Source: Omphalotus guepiniiformis
Taxonomy: Eukaryota > Basidiomycota > Agaricomycetes > Agaricales > Omphalotaceae
Assembly (NCBI GenBank): GCA_028554645.1
Contig: JAQOOI010000080.1
Span: 682,001 to 746,000 of the forward strand
Direction of reading: 5' to 3'
Length of the DNA stretch: 64,000 nucleotides
Part shown: one piece after another, positions 22,969-34,102 of the stretch
How positions within the stretch are numbered: position 1 is the first letter of the stretch
Layout: each line of letters begins with the position of its first letter
Made by a program: the position numbers and the translations under genes
The notes under the pieces: generated by a model
The model's database searches: none
What the model was told of the DNA's origin: nothing
The model's input: only the letters and a program-made list of their open reading frames with translations

Positions 22969-25447
22969 ATCTACTCCTTCAAGGGCTGCGAATGTCAAAG
23001 GAAAGGTGCGCCCACAAGGCACTATCACTTTCCCTGATAGTTCTGCTAAACCTTCAATTACCGTAAATGCCGCTTTGCCGGAACTCGGTTCCGTCTTTCC
23101 CGCTGCGAGGTCGACATTATTTCTGTTTGCGTTTTTCTTTGGTCACATAGACAGGTAAGGTCTCCTCCTCCCCGCTGTCGTTTCTCGACGTCAAAATAAT
23201 CATGGTTGTTTTCATACTTGCTGTTCCACAGAATAGGAATATTCCATGCAATCTTGTACGAATATCTATCCATGTCTATTCGCTGATAGTATCATGATCA
23301 GTTGACAATCGGCGGCATTGTAGCTGTAAAAAAACTCTACGTTACCCTAAAATTTCCAAGCAGACTATACTGCTGCGGGTGTCAGCGAACACCCACGGAG
23401 TTTTGGCGTCTCAATATCAGGTTCTCCTCTTGGCACTTGTGTATGAAGTGAGGAGGAATTGAACGGTTTTCCGACCGCGGATGCCCCTTCTTGACGTTAA
23501 TGTCGATGGTGAATAGTTTCTCCTGAGTTCCTTGGTACTGAAATACCTTCAGGAGCCTGTCATATCAATGTATAACCTACGTTCCTATCCGTATAAGCCC
23601 AGAATGGTGAGCATCATACACATCTTCATGTCAGTTTCTATTGTTCTCTTGAGTTTGACAGCTTGGGCCCCACTGTCCCACACGGGTTGAGTAACCCACA
23701 ATCCAGCACTTCCGTTGTCTTTGCAAGAGTGATAATTCTCTTACTTTCGAACTCTGGCAACTGGTGTACGACTCGAACTTCGAGAAGAGGAAATCGCAGT
23801 CTCCATCATAGCTAGGAAAGGCGCCGTTGAGGCTCGGGTCAGTGGATAATTAAATTTACGAGATCTTGTATTATGATATACATACAGCAGATCTACAATC
23901 AGACATCCACGTCCCTGGGCCACCAGAAGAGGTAGTTCTCAAATTTTCGATCCGCATTCGCCTTCTCATCTTTGACTGATATCGTATTCTCCTCAGAGCA
24001 ATCATCGGGACGATGTATGTCACCGTATGTATTACGATGTACTTCGGTAATTTCTAGATTTCTATTCTAAGCAGTGAATTCCGCCTGATGGACTCTGATG
24101 ATGTACTATGTGCTGTAAGAAAGAAATAGAAGGCTGAAGGAATGGCCCATCGTAGACGGGGCTATTGGTTCCAGAGTCTTGAGTCCCCAAATCTCGCACC
24201 GGATCTAACTGACACCATTCACAGTCAGAATTCACAAAGGGTTCTCTTGGTGACATCTTTCTTCATTTTGTATGTGAACACATCCCTTACGAACCATTGA
24301 ATCCTCGTGCAGGTGAACGTTTTTGCTTGCTGTCGCTTTCTCCGACGGAACCCAAATACACTGTTTAATGCTTATTAGCTCCACAACTCGACAGCGATAC
24401 ATCGACAACATCAACAGTGGATAATGGTCAGATGGACAAAAGGGTATTTGGAATTGTTCTAATAATGTCGACGTCTCGAGCACAGCGGTACTTCCTCAAC
24501 GGTACTTCCTCGCCGGCTGAAAATGCGCAAAAGCCGCCAGCGTCCCAATTCTGAAGACCATATGCTTGTCTTTTTCGATGGTAGATTTCTGGTTGAGATG
24601 GGATCCGCGTACTCGGGCAACGACACACACGCGACTTTGATTTTCGTTCGCTGGGAGAATTCCTTCAAATTGGGTACTGCATACGATGGTCAAGCGCCGT
24701 CCCAATTTACCAATTCATTCGTCCCAGTTCGTCCCCCCCTTCTCCTCCCCCGGCGCCCTACTTGCCAAGATTCGACACAGATTATCCCTCAGATTTTAGA
24801 TGTGTCAACACGGCATGCCGTGATCCTCTTTCTCGGTGATTCGAGCGATTTGGAAATATAGAGCCTCCAGTTTGAACGTATCTCATTTTTCAAGAAACAC
24901 AAACCCATCACATACCCATCTCTGAACCTTGTCAATCTGACTAGGCCTTTTCGGGAGGGGAAATACGGAAAATTCCAGAGACCTTCCACAACCCTGCCTC
25001 ACGCAATCCTGCAGGAGATTCTGCGTAGACCCGAGAGAGATCTCTTAGGATACAGAGATATGTAGGGAGGAGATCCGGGGAGTTCCAGGCTTACAAAATA
25101 TCTTTCCAAATGAAAAACTGTTTTCCAGCAGGAGAGTTCACTGAGATTGAATAATGAAATACGTATATAATTTGGAGATTGCATCCGGCCGGTAATATTG
25201 CGAAGTATACAGTATGGATAGGCAAGCTCAATGAAAAAAGTCTACGCAGCAATTTTCAACAATATGATTAAAACGCATGTAATTAGAGTAGCAAAGCAAA
25301 ATTCGTATACTGAGCTTGACCACGCTCCGGGACCTCCGGTTTGACGTCGCGTCACGGTACGGCGGGCCACGACGGTGCAACTTTTGCTATTGGTCATCGC
25401 GTCGACTCACGAAGAAACACCGCCAACCAGCGCGTAAACCGCTGGCT
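22969..25447. other. Gene-poor 2.5-kb gap
   Basis: Only short overlapping frames on both strands, without conserved motifs or coherent splicing. It contains a direct repeat of cggtacttcctc (about 24485-24513) and a 14-bp perfect palindrome cacggcatgccgtg (24809-24822). No transposase, reverse transcriptase or tRNA was seen. The right end holds the promoter of the mitochondrial carrier gene. Confidence 0.5.
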
Positions 25448-26772
25448 ATGGCACAACAACCAGCTAGCTTTTTCCCTACAACTGCTTTGGTTCGTTAACT
25501 CTACTTTATTTCTTTCTTACTTGACCAAGGAACCACCCCTGATACAAAAGTAGGACCATGCAGCTGCTGGGTTGGGTGCTGGCATAATAGCTACGCTATG
25601 CATGAACCCTCTTGATTTGTTAAAAGTCAAGTTTCAAGTCGAAACTACAACCGCTAGAGGTGGGGTTGGTAGACAGATATGGAATGCGTTGAGAGATATA
25701 CATCGTGAACGGGGTTGGACGGGTTTGTACCGAGGCGTAGGCCCCAATATAGCTGGAAACGCCTCTAGTTGGGGTTTGTACTTTTTATTGTAAGTCCTCC
25801 TTCACTGAAATCTTGGCTGCCATATAACCTTCTATTTCCCAGTTATAATATGCTAAAAAAACGCGCGTCTGGTGGAGATATAACCAAACCACTGTCAGCG
25901 CAAGAATACCTTCTATGTTCCGCTCAAGCAAGTCCGCAATTTTCCTCCGAAAACCATAATTCGAGCCAATCTTACTAATAATGTTTTTGAACTAAGGTGC
26001 TGTTACTGCACTCATGACCAATCCTATATGGGTAGTGAAGGTCCGAATGTTCACTTCGAATCCAGGTTCTCCTCAGGCATATCGTGGGCTTTACCGTTCG
26101 TTCGTCCGACCCATTTGTCCAGATCTATTTTCTGATACCTCAGTCTCAATCATAGATGGGTTCTCTTCTATTATGCAAACCGAAGGTGTTCGTGGTCTAT
26201 TTCGTGGTACCACGCTAGCTTTATTTGGAGTCGGTAATGGCGCGCTCCAGTTCATGGCGTATGAACAGATGAAGCGGTGGGGATTCGATAGGAAACGACT
26301 GCAGTATCAGCAGGCGGGAAAAGAGTGGGATGCCGAAGCAGATAAACTCGTCAGTTCTTGATTTTAACTAATGCAGTTCATCATCACATCTGATTCAAAA
26401 ATATATTCTAGTCAAACACAGCTTATACAGTCATGTCTGCTACGAGCAAACTCTTCGCGCTTTCTGCCACATATCCTTATCAAGTCATTAGATCTCGTGT
26501 TCAAGTACGTTTATTTCTTTCTCAATCAATCCCACACTGCTTATCTGTCTGTATGATAGAACGATGCCCAACTATACCCCGACGTCCGCAGCACGATATC
26601 ACAAACATGGTCGCATGAAGGCGTGCGTGGCTTTTATCGCGGGCTTGCCACAAATCTCGTTCGTGTGCTCCCGGGGACTTGTATCACTTTTGTCGTGTAT
26701 GAAAATCTCGCTTGGTTGTTGCGAACAACCGCGGCTAGAAGAGAACACAGGAAATCGCTCGAGGACGCGTAG
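25448..26772 (+). CDS. Mitochondrial carrier, FLX1/SLC25A32-like (FAD/folate type)
   Basis: Spliced gene, start MAQQPASFFPTTAL, stop TAG at 26770-26772. Three mitochondrial-carrier repeats are present. Repeat 1 has AAGLGAGIIATLCMNPLDLL followed by KVKFQ and GWTGLYRGVGPNIAG. Repeat 2 has GAVTALMTNPIWVVKVRMF and GVRGLFRGTTLALFG. Repeat 3 has ATYPYQVIRSRVQ and GVRGFYRGLATNLVRVLPG. The Trp in TNPIWVVK and the missing acidic residue in YPYQVIR are typical of the FLX1/folate/NAD carrier subgroup. It is expected in the inner mitochondrial membrane, carrying FAD or folate inward. The substrate is inferred from subgroup, not proven. Confidence 0.87.
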
Positions 26773-26841
26773 CCTCTCATTTTGACTCCTATTGACACCT
26801 CAGTATAGACGAATATTACACGATACCATTCCTAATAACAT

Positions 26842-27138
26842 TTATTGCGATGCTTTGAAGCGAGGGTCTGTCGTTAAGTCGAATGTCGCCAAACTGACTT
26901 CAACGTTTAATCCCTCCACATAAGGAGCTATCCTGATAGAAACATCTCCGAGTTGTACGGGAGGCGAGAGATTTCCGAATTCCAGTAGTATCTACCAGTG
27001 ATCTACATATATAAGATCAGGTAGTGAACAGGTACGATCCTGAACACGACGACGAATGGCGATACGACTATGAGTAGTTTAGCGTACATCAGGATCTCCA
27101 TTCAGCGCCCCGAGATTATCGGAAAAAGTCCTGGCCAT
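26842..27138 (-). CDS. Candidate small gene (66 aa) overlapping the 3' end of EZH2
   Basis: Two exons on the minus strand. Exon 1 begins with an ATG at 27138 inside the last EZH2 codons, in another frame, with a good start context (A at -3, G at +4): MARTFSDNLGALNGDPD. A GTACGC donor follows. After a roughly 90-nt intron ending TAG, exon 2 reads in the same phase through ILLEFGNLSPP, VQLGDVSIRIAPYVEGL and VEVSLATFDLTTDPRF to a TAA at 26842. The second exon has strong coding character (mixed hydrophobic/polar pattern, no bias). An in-frame stop just upstream of the ATG argues against a longer 5' frame. Function is unknown. Alternatives are an alternative EZH2 3' exon or a chance frame. Confidence 0.45.
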
Positions 27139-29694
27139 AGTTTAGCAAAAGCTCAGAGCCTGCCTCAAGACGGATGCCTACAAACCACGAAATCAATGTA
27201 ACTTGAGCTGGAGATACACATAGCGAGCGTAGACTCACAAGCATAGATGCCAATACGATGCTCGCCATTGACGAGTTTAACTGGTATAGTAGATATTCAG
27301 TCACGACAGTCAAACTGCTCATTAAAATAAGCTGACCTGCTGCTCTGCAGTTAAACCCCACACCGTGGTTGATATACCTCGCTTCATTGCCGACATAGGT
27401 GCTATCAATCGCGAGGGAGGAATTAAGATCAAAGAGATAATTTCTCTTGCGATATTGGGCGACATCGCTGTACCTTATATTCAGAAACCGAACTCAACAA
27501 GACACTGCACAAAACGCACTCTCGTGAAATCGTGGTTGCTTCGTATATAAGTTCGCCGACATACTCTGAATCGACGGAGAATGAGTTTTCGTACAGTAAT
27601 CGTAGCAGCAAACACACCAGTAATTAATTCATCTTCATTTGTGGGTTCCAATAAGAACAAACCCAGCCCCCACACACTGTCTTTCACTTCGGTAGCCTTG
27701 AAATACAGTGTTCAGGACATACGCAAAGCAAAGGGAAACGATTTGATGTATGCACCTTCCGTACTCCTCTCTGAAGAGCAACATTCTTGCAGATATTCGA
27801 GGCAGGATCTAGGTCACACCCACGTCAGCGCATCATTCCAGTTGACCAAAAAGATTCGAGTCACCTCTATAGATATAAGATAGCCCACATGAAGTAGAAT
27901 TACGGTGAGAAAGACGCAGCGACTTGCTTTGCTTCGCATTTACCACAAATTTCCGGATCACATTCACGATGTGCTTTGAAGCATGGGCAACGATCCGTCC
28001 CACACGCGCTTCCCTGTTTGTTCTTCGAGCAAGAACAACCGGACCAGCGTCGTCGACCTGTTACACTTCAGGTCATAGATACCAAGTTGAGGATTACGAA
28101 GGTCTTACACGTTCGAGGGCAACGACAACTCCTCTCGCAATGGGCAGAGTTGAGAGCGCATGCACAGTTTGTCCGGCTGTTACATGCACCTTCGTGGCGG
28201 CAAGGAATATTACTGTAGAATTCAATGGTTGAGTACAATCTTGGTCGTTCTAGTCAGAGAAATGACAAATACGGAGTAAAAACAGTCGGATTGAAATCTG
28301 CAAGGACATATCATAAGAAATTGTGTACAAGCAGCTAGTACCGATTGTGATACCATTGAATGCGACATGGGCTGAGGTTGACGTTTTCTTTAACTTCGGT
28401 TTTGTGATGCCTGCGTCAGGGAGCAAGATCTTGCGACGCCTAAACACCTAAGAACGGGAATAGAAAACGATGTTGGTCACAAAACCCGGAATATATTCAC
28501 CTCAATGCATGGCTTTCGACAAATAACGGCAAGGTCACAAGGTGATGTGTCTGGCGCATAATCTAGGGTGATCGAAAGCGCGTCGACCTCTTCTGCAGTC
28601 CAGTCAGTCTAAGAAGTCACTAAGAGTCAAACTAATACGACGTTAAGAATAGACCTTACGAGGGTTGCAGAGCCTCCAACCCCCAAGATGAAACAGTGTT
28701 CGCTGCACGGTTTGATGACATTTCCAAACAGATTATTGCTCACTAAGGTAGGCTGTACTTTGAGTGGCAGAGGAACATCGAATCCCGCTAAACTCATGAT
28801 TAGCAAGCTAGACTACACGAACACACTTTCACTTACGATGAGCATCGCAAAATCCAACCAAACAATTCATGAAATTACAAAATTGCCCGACTAGCATAGT
28901 CTCGAATTCAGAGCGAATAGATATGTTGGGTTTCGAAACTGAAAATTCGGAATGAGACGGCCTCCATCTAAGGTAATCATGATGTTTATCGGTTAGAAGA
29001 ACGCCTCCATTGGTTCCCATGCGTAGAAGGTTAAGTGGAAGGACAGCGGTGTTGTCTATTTCCTCAAACGACATTTCATGGTCCTGGACCAACCGACGAG
29101 CAGTTTCAATAGTGATAGTTTGCACTGCAATACATCAGAACAAAACAACGATAGATGACATGACATGCGTTCCTACTTACGATCCGGATCGAAAAACAAT
29201 CTCTGCCACGCTCGGTATTTATACTTCTTCAAGTGTTCACCGGACTGAAATTCCGGATCGTCCGCGAAAGGTATGAAAGGCATATCATCTGAATCATCGC
29301 CCCGAAAGATATTACTCGCACTGGGGGTACAACTTTCGTAGGAAAGTGTCGACGAGAAAGGTGATTGCACCACCACTACTTCAGCCGGCAGCATGTCATA
29401 CGTTTTCCCGCTTTCGAAATCCGTGACTTGGAACCCTTCCGTCGTATCGTTCCTCAGGTGATCCGGGGTACTAGTAATAGGCCCCACGAGCAAAGGACTA
29501 GTTCCTCCATGTTCGCTAGCAACCTTGGCGAGATATTCCTGAGCATGATCCCGATCCCAGGCATAAAACTCGGCTTGAACAGCGCGAAACACAGATTCCA
29601 CAATTTCTGCCCTTCGATGAGAATGTCGACGACTGGGTGGTGAAGCATCTGAGTCTGAAGACGAAAGAGCCAGCTGCCTTTTTGCGGGAATCAT
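27116..29694 (-). CDS. EZH2: EZH2/E(z)-type histone H3K27 methyltransferase
   Basis: About ten exons, start MIPAKRQLALSSSDSDASPP. The N-terminal half has the E(z)-like FETMLVGQFCNF/CLVGFCDAH segment, VIKPCSEHCFILG and a SANT-like TDWTAEEVDALSI. The C-terminal half contains a full CXC domain: IPCRHEGACNSRTNCACAL, CERSCRCPRTC, GCSCSKN, CGTDRCPCFKAHRECDPEIC. A SET domain follows: VWGLGLFLLEP, EYVGELIYEAT, RNYLFDLN, NEARYINHGVGFNC, LVNGEHRIGIYA, then GSELLLNYGQDFFR and the stop at 27116. CXC directly before SET and no post-SET motif place it in the E(z) class, the catalytic subunit of PRC2 that deposits H3K27 methylation and silences genes. Other PRC2 subunits are not in this window. Confidence 0.9.
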
Positions 29695-29944
29695 GAAGAG
29701 TAATTGTGTTGAGAATCATGGACACAACATTAAAGTTGGATTCCATAATGGGTGAACGAAGCTGAATGAGCGTGACCGTGTTTCTGCGCCATGCAAGATT
29801 ATGTAATACACCGCGGGACTATTCCTTTTGCTTATTATTGGGGCGATACAAAGCCAGAAGCAGAGTTAGCTTTCCTTTATGCAGGTGCGTTCTAACTTCA
29901 TCTCTATACGGATGCTCATTCATTGCACCACAGGCGAAAGAACG
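29695..29944. promoter_or_regulatory. Divergent promoter of EZH2 and mitochondrial IF3
   Basis: 250 bp between the two start codons. No CACGTG or clear TATA box was found. It probably also holds the 5' UTR of the plus-strand gene. Confidence 0.4.
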
Positions 29945-30622
29945 ATGAATGTTTTCCTAGACTTCCGCGCAATAGCTAAACGAGTCTGCCTGTCCCAAAG
30001 GCATACCACCTACTTGCCTTCATCCAATGTCACTCGTCGCATTCACATCTCTGCACCGGTTCTCTCTAAATACCAAAAGCCAAAGAACGACAATATCCCG
30101 TTCAAGAAAGTGCATTTGGTAGACCCCGAGTCCGGAAATTTAGTAGAGACAACCATGGCGAAAATTCTAGCTGAAATGGACAGCAAAATGTATTACGCGG
30201 AGCTTCAGGTCCCGGAACCAGTTCCGATTGTGAAACTCATAAATAAAAGTGAGGCTCATAACAAGAAGTTGAGGGTGAAGGAGCAGCAGAGGGTACTTGC
30301 AAGGAAGAACGTCCGGAAGGAATTTCAGTTTACATGGGGGATGGCGGAGGGGGATGTAGGTCACAAACTTGAACGGGCAAGATTGGAATTGGTAAAAGGT
30401 GCCAAAGTTGATTTGTGTTTTGCTCCAAAGCGGAAACAGAAACCTCCTTCACCTCAAGAAGCACAGGATCATATGGAGCTTTTCATAGAACGTTTAAAAG
30501 ACGTAGCCATCGAGTGGAAGCCGCGAGAGCTCAATCCTAGAGGTATCGCTGCTATTTTCCTGCAAAGCACAAGCTTGGCTTCTAGTGAAAACTCGAATGG
30601 TGAAGATTCGGATACACCTTAG
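29945..30622 (+). CDS. Mitochondrial translation initiation factor IF-3
   Basis: Single exon. The start at 29945 gives MNVFLDFRAIAKRVCLSQRH, an Arg-rich mitochondrial targeting sequence followed by RRIHISAPVLS. The IF3 N-domain-like part has NIPFKKVHLVDPESGNLVE and IVKLINKSEAHNKKL. The C-domain-like part has VRKEFQFTWGMAEGDVGHKL, ARLELVKGAKVDLCFAPK and the late LKDVAIEWKPRELNPRG. IF3 binds the mitoribosomal small subunit and controls initiation. Its stop codon is only 25 bp from the stop of the convergent mitochondrial PPR-like gene. An in-frame Met further upstream (29879) is less likely to be the start. Confidence 0.8.
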   Translation: MNVFLDFRAIAKRVCLSQRHTTYLPSSNVTRRIHISAPVLSKYQKPKNDNIPFKKVHLVDPESGNLVETTMAKILAEMDSKMYYAELQVPEPVPIVKLINKSEAHNKKLRVKEQQRVLARKNVRKEFQFTWGMAEGDVGHKLERARLELVKGAKVDLCFAPKRKQKPPSPQEAQDHMELFIERLKDVAIEWKPRELNPRGIAAIFLQSTSLASSENSNGEDSDTP

Positions 30623-30647
30623 ACCACCACTCAATATACTAGCGCCA

Positions 30648-33542
30648 TTATACATTGCCATTACTACGTGTACATGATTTTAATCTAATTTTTCGAGAAA
30701 CTCGACCAAGAGGTAGTCCCTTCTGTTTCTCTGTGAAAAGAGAGAACGGTCCATTCACCAACTTCTTTGACACGGGATAAGCCCAAGGTCCCCGACGAAG
30801 TGGTTTAACGTGGCCAATGATACGTTGCGGACCCATATCACTTCCAATCAGAAGATAGCGTAGTCCGATAGGCACAGGTAAACCAGCTCTAGCGATATCC
30901 TTCGCTACTCCTTGAACGTAGACGTTCAGATACTTGTGTGTCTGGCCATATCTCGCGAACAGGAATTTAGCAAAGCCTATATGCCGCCTCCAATGGCTCG
31001 CAGAGGTTCGAGCACGTCGAGAGCGCACCATAGTATGAAAAGTACTGATACGAAGCATTGCATTGAAGAAACGTGCATCAGGTCGAGGTACTTCGATTCC
31101 GGGAGGTATTGAGTTCCCTTCCTGTTGCAGCCGCTGTAACGTATTATATACAAGGCGAGCAGCCGCGAACATGGAATTATAGATGAGTGCACCTGACGCG
31201 CGGCCTGCAACGGGACGTTTAAGATGTCCAGATTTCTTCGACTGTCGTAAAACGTATCCTGCCCAGCCCACCGCATATCTCTTGCTTTGGGGTTTCCAGA
31301 TCGCCTCCTCTGAAGAAGCCTTGAGAATATCAACAGGCTTACGAGCCTCATTGGCATAGCAAGTGAGCATCAGGGTGTACGCGTGTACAGGTAAACACCA
31401 AGGTCGACCTTTTGTATTGATCGTAGAAATCCAGCTAGCTCTTTCTGCCTCTTTGGCGAGATGCCATACTCGTTCAGCTAATCCAGTTCTCCCTGCCTTC
31501 ACCACCGCATTCAACATGGCGACAAAGAAGTACGGGCCATACCCGACGACACGCTCGAGACATTTCTGACGAGATTGTCGACGAAGTACCCTAGCCTCCA
31601 TAGGTGTCAAAGGACCCCAAGCGGGATGATCAACGATCGAGAGCTCGGGGAGAAGCTCGAAAAGTAGATCAGCTACTAGATGCGGGCGACCAGTGGCAAC
31701 CAAATACGTGATGTAGGAACTGAGAGTGTGTTGGTCTGTTCTGAGGACCGAGGACGGGAGAGGTACATCAATCGCCTCCTTGGCAAGCTCTCGCAGTGCT
31801 CTTGAAAATCTAGATTGACTTGCACCACCCGACATGTCTAAATCCAGAACCGGTTCTGGAGTCATGGGACGAGAGTGTATAGTAGGGATTTCGACCTCAT
31901 CAGGATTAGAGGGTCTATTTTCAGGGCCATCGTTGGTCTCCTCTTGCTCCTTTCGTTTGACCTGTCTTTGCTTTCGCAAGAGCTGCAAAGTATTCTCAGC
32001 ATACGACGACGCACGCAGAATCTTCCCCGCGTCGAGAAGGATATTGTATGTCGTTGAGGTATCACGAGGATCAGAAGTGAAATCCGATGGAGCTGCTTTC
32101 ATGTGTTCTAGGACACGGTTCGCAAGTCTTGGAGAGAGTCGATGTCGAAGGCTGTAGTGTAAAAGGGCATTGTACGACCGAGTGTTGAAAGAAAAGGATA
32201 CACTGTACGAGGGCAACCAAGAGGGCAGGCCTTTTGCATTCAGGTTGATAAGATGAGGTTTGCGTTCATCAGTCGGAGGCGCGATAATGAGGCGATATAA
32301 TACGGAATGGAAATAGCTATACGCCTTTACACGGATAGGCTTGCCTTTCTTGTCCACTATCCACACATAATCATTGACTTTGGGACAATTATACAAAGCT
32401 CGAATCAGATTTCCGACGTCGCGAAACGGCAGCTGGCGAAAGTCCAGTAAAACGGCTAGATTGGCGAGCGCTTGCAAAGCTGCTCTGATAGTGAGCACCT
32501 GTGCTTCGTCTTCAGGATCTGTAAAGTCCACAGATAATGTGTCTGCAATCGATTTCACTATTCCGCGAAACAACTCGATAGATGGGGTGAAGCCAGAGGC
32601 GATCTTAAGATGCCTAAAGTGTTCCAGAGTGCGACTCTCGGTAACAGGATCTTCTGAAATCGTAGGGGAATGCAATTTTCTCGAGAGTGCTTCCCTTAAG
32701 GCACAATCTCTAACTATGGCGGTAAACAGGAGTGTAGCGGCAAGCAACTCTCCGTGAAGCAAGCAGGAGTTAATGATGGTGTAAAACATCCTCTCCGAAC
32801 GATATTGTTTGTAGTTCCTGGCAGCTTGTAAGAGGCGAATTGCGGTATTTGTACCATTCCTTGGAGAGGAAGTGGGGTGAAGAAACATGACGTCTTTTTT
32901 AGGGAGAAGGGACTTGAGGTGAAGGAAAAACTCGCGACCACGAGCACCTGGGCTTCCGTCCAATTCAACGAGTTTGTGTATGATTAATTCCATAGTCCTG
33001 TTATGAAGACGAACACCGTTATCAATCAGGATATTCGCTATGATATTCGCTCTACGGATGTGACCAAGGCGAATCAACCCATGCAAGACTGCGTGACTTG
33101 TAAGCCGTTGCGGTACCGGTATAGGGAACTCAAGAGCGGCGGAAAGAAGACGACGGGAGGGCAGAGAATGACGGGGTTTATTAGAAAGCCGGACTGCTTC
33201 TCCGATAATAAGGGCAGTCGTTACATCGTCTGCTTGCAGAGCGAGGCGAGTGGATTTCCAAGCCTCACGAGATATTTGGATAGCGGTTAGCGGCGACCGA
33301 GAGTAAGAGTAATCATGGGAAGGGGAAAAGGAGGTTTCGGAGGAAGTAGGATTCGTATTGAGAGCATGAGAAGAGGCGTATGTCCGTGTAAATGAAATCC
33401 GGGTATAGGAGAAGCGCGGTGAGAAGCAAGCAGTCCCACTGCAGGAAAACAAAGTTGGCCTTGAAGCAACTCGACGAAACGCTACTGAAGTAGCGAAGAT
33501 TTGCGATAGACAACTAGCTTTCGTGAACCAATTGCATCGCAT
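30648..33542 (-). CDS. Large mitochondrial PPR-like protein
   Basis: Single uninterrupted 964-aa frame, unusual in a region where most genes are spliced. The N-terminus (MRCNWFTKASCLSQIFATSV, then RRVASRP and later TRTYASS) is a typical mitochondrial presequence. The body contains helical repeats of pentatricopeptide type, for example FYTIINSCLLHGELLAATLL, TTYNILLDAGKILRASSYAE, FVAMLNAVVKAGRTGLAERV and HAYTLMLTCYANEARKP. It ends Arg/Lys-rich (RVSRKIRLKSCTRSNGNV). Such proteins act in mitochondrial RNA stability, processing or translation. The particular target cannot be stated. Confidence 0.72.
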   Translation of the reverse strand: MRCNWFTKASCLSQIFATSVAFRRVASRPTLFSCSGTACFSPRFSYTRISFTRTYASSHALNTNPTSSETSFSPSHDYSYSRSPLTAIQISREAWKSTRLALQADDVTTALIIGEAVRLSNKPRHSLPSRRLLSAALEFPIPVPQRLTSHAVLHGLIRLGHIRRANIIANILIDNGVRLHNRTMELIIHKLVELDGSPGARGREFFLHLKSLLPKKDVMFLHPTSSPRNGTNTAIRLLQAARNYKQYRSERMFYTIINSCLLHGELLAATLLFTAIVRDCALREALSRKLHSPTISEDPVTESRTLEHFRHLKIASGFTPSIELFRGIVKSIADTLSVDFTDPEDEAQVLTIRAALQALANLAVLLDFRQLPFRDVGNLIRALYNCPKVNDYVWIVDKKGKPIRVKAYSYFHSVLYRLIIAPPTDERKPHLINLNAKGLPSWLPSYSVSFSFNTRSYNALLHYSLRHRLSPRLANRVLEHMKAAPSDFTSDPRDTSTTYNILLDAGKILRASSYAENTLQLLRKQRQVKRKEQEETNDGPENRPSNPDEVEIPTIHSRPMTPEPVLDLDMSGGASQSRFSRALRELAKEAIDVPLPSSVLRTDQHTLSSYITYLVATGRPHLVADLLFELLPELSIVDHPAWGPLTPMEARVLRRQSRQKCLERVVGYGPYFFVAMLNAVVKAGRTGLAERVWHLAKEAERASWISTINTKGRPWCLPVHAYTLMLTCYANEARKPVDILKASSEEAIWKPQSKRYAVGWAGYVLRQSKKSGHLKRPVAGRASGALIYNSMFAAARLVYNTLQRLQQEGNSIPPGIEVPRPDARFFNAMLRISTFHTMVRSRRARTSASHWRRHIGFAKFLFARYGQTHKYLNVYVQGVAKDIARAGLPVPIGLRYLLIGSDMGPQRIIGHVKPLRRGPWAYPVSKKLVNGPFSLFTEKQKGLPLGRVSRKIRLKSCTRSNGNV

Positions 33543-34102
33543 GTAGGCCGCATAACTGAATTTAAAAAATTAATTCAAGAAATCGGAAATATCCACGAAT
33601 GAAGCATAACAGCTTTACCAACTAGCAAAGGCTTGACTGAGAGCCTGAAGCTGAGAGAAAGCCTTTAACGAGCTGGAGAGTGTAGAAAAGCTGGTATAAT
33701 TGTCGCGGTCGGTCTGGACTTTCGGGCAGTCAAGTGAAAAATTCTCGTCACGTGCACGAGTCGCGTTTTATGCTAAAACTATCACCAGTGACGCTATACT
33801 CTCCAGCTTCCTACTCCTACTAGTACTTACTGAGCGCTGGGACCTATGTCTATATGCTATTCGCCAATTCATTTCTACCTAGGCCTGCTACTACGGGATA
33901 TACTGTATCCCGGTGACATCGTCTTCAGACTAATCTCTTGTTACTAAGACAAAACTGGGGTGTGGCCCGTGTGTTCGGCCGCCAGTGGCCACGGATGGAG
34001 CATCAAAGTTATAAAAGCCTGATGTCATTCTCAGGTCCTTCCTGGAACTCTCTCACTTTCCCCAACCTTTCCCCAACCTTCTAACCATTGAGTATACGAA
34101 CT
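33543..34102. promoter_or_regulatory. Divergent promoter of the PPR-like gene and the sugar transporter, with TATA box
   Basis: 560 bp. On the transporter side a TATA box (tataaaag, 34010-34017) sits 86 bp before the ATG and is followed by CT-rich sequence. A CTGGGG (about 33955) matches the CreA/Mig1-type SYGGRG consensus, fitting glucose control of a sugar transporter. CACGTG at 33749-33754 is nearer the PPR side. Factor binding is inferred. Confidence 0.55.

Noticed and set aside
24523..24861. 112-codon plus-strand frame in the gene-poor gap
   Set aside because: Several frames are open here on both strands, with no motif, no neighbours in phase and no promoter signal. Likely chance.
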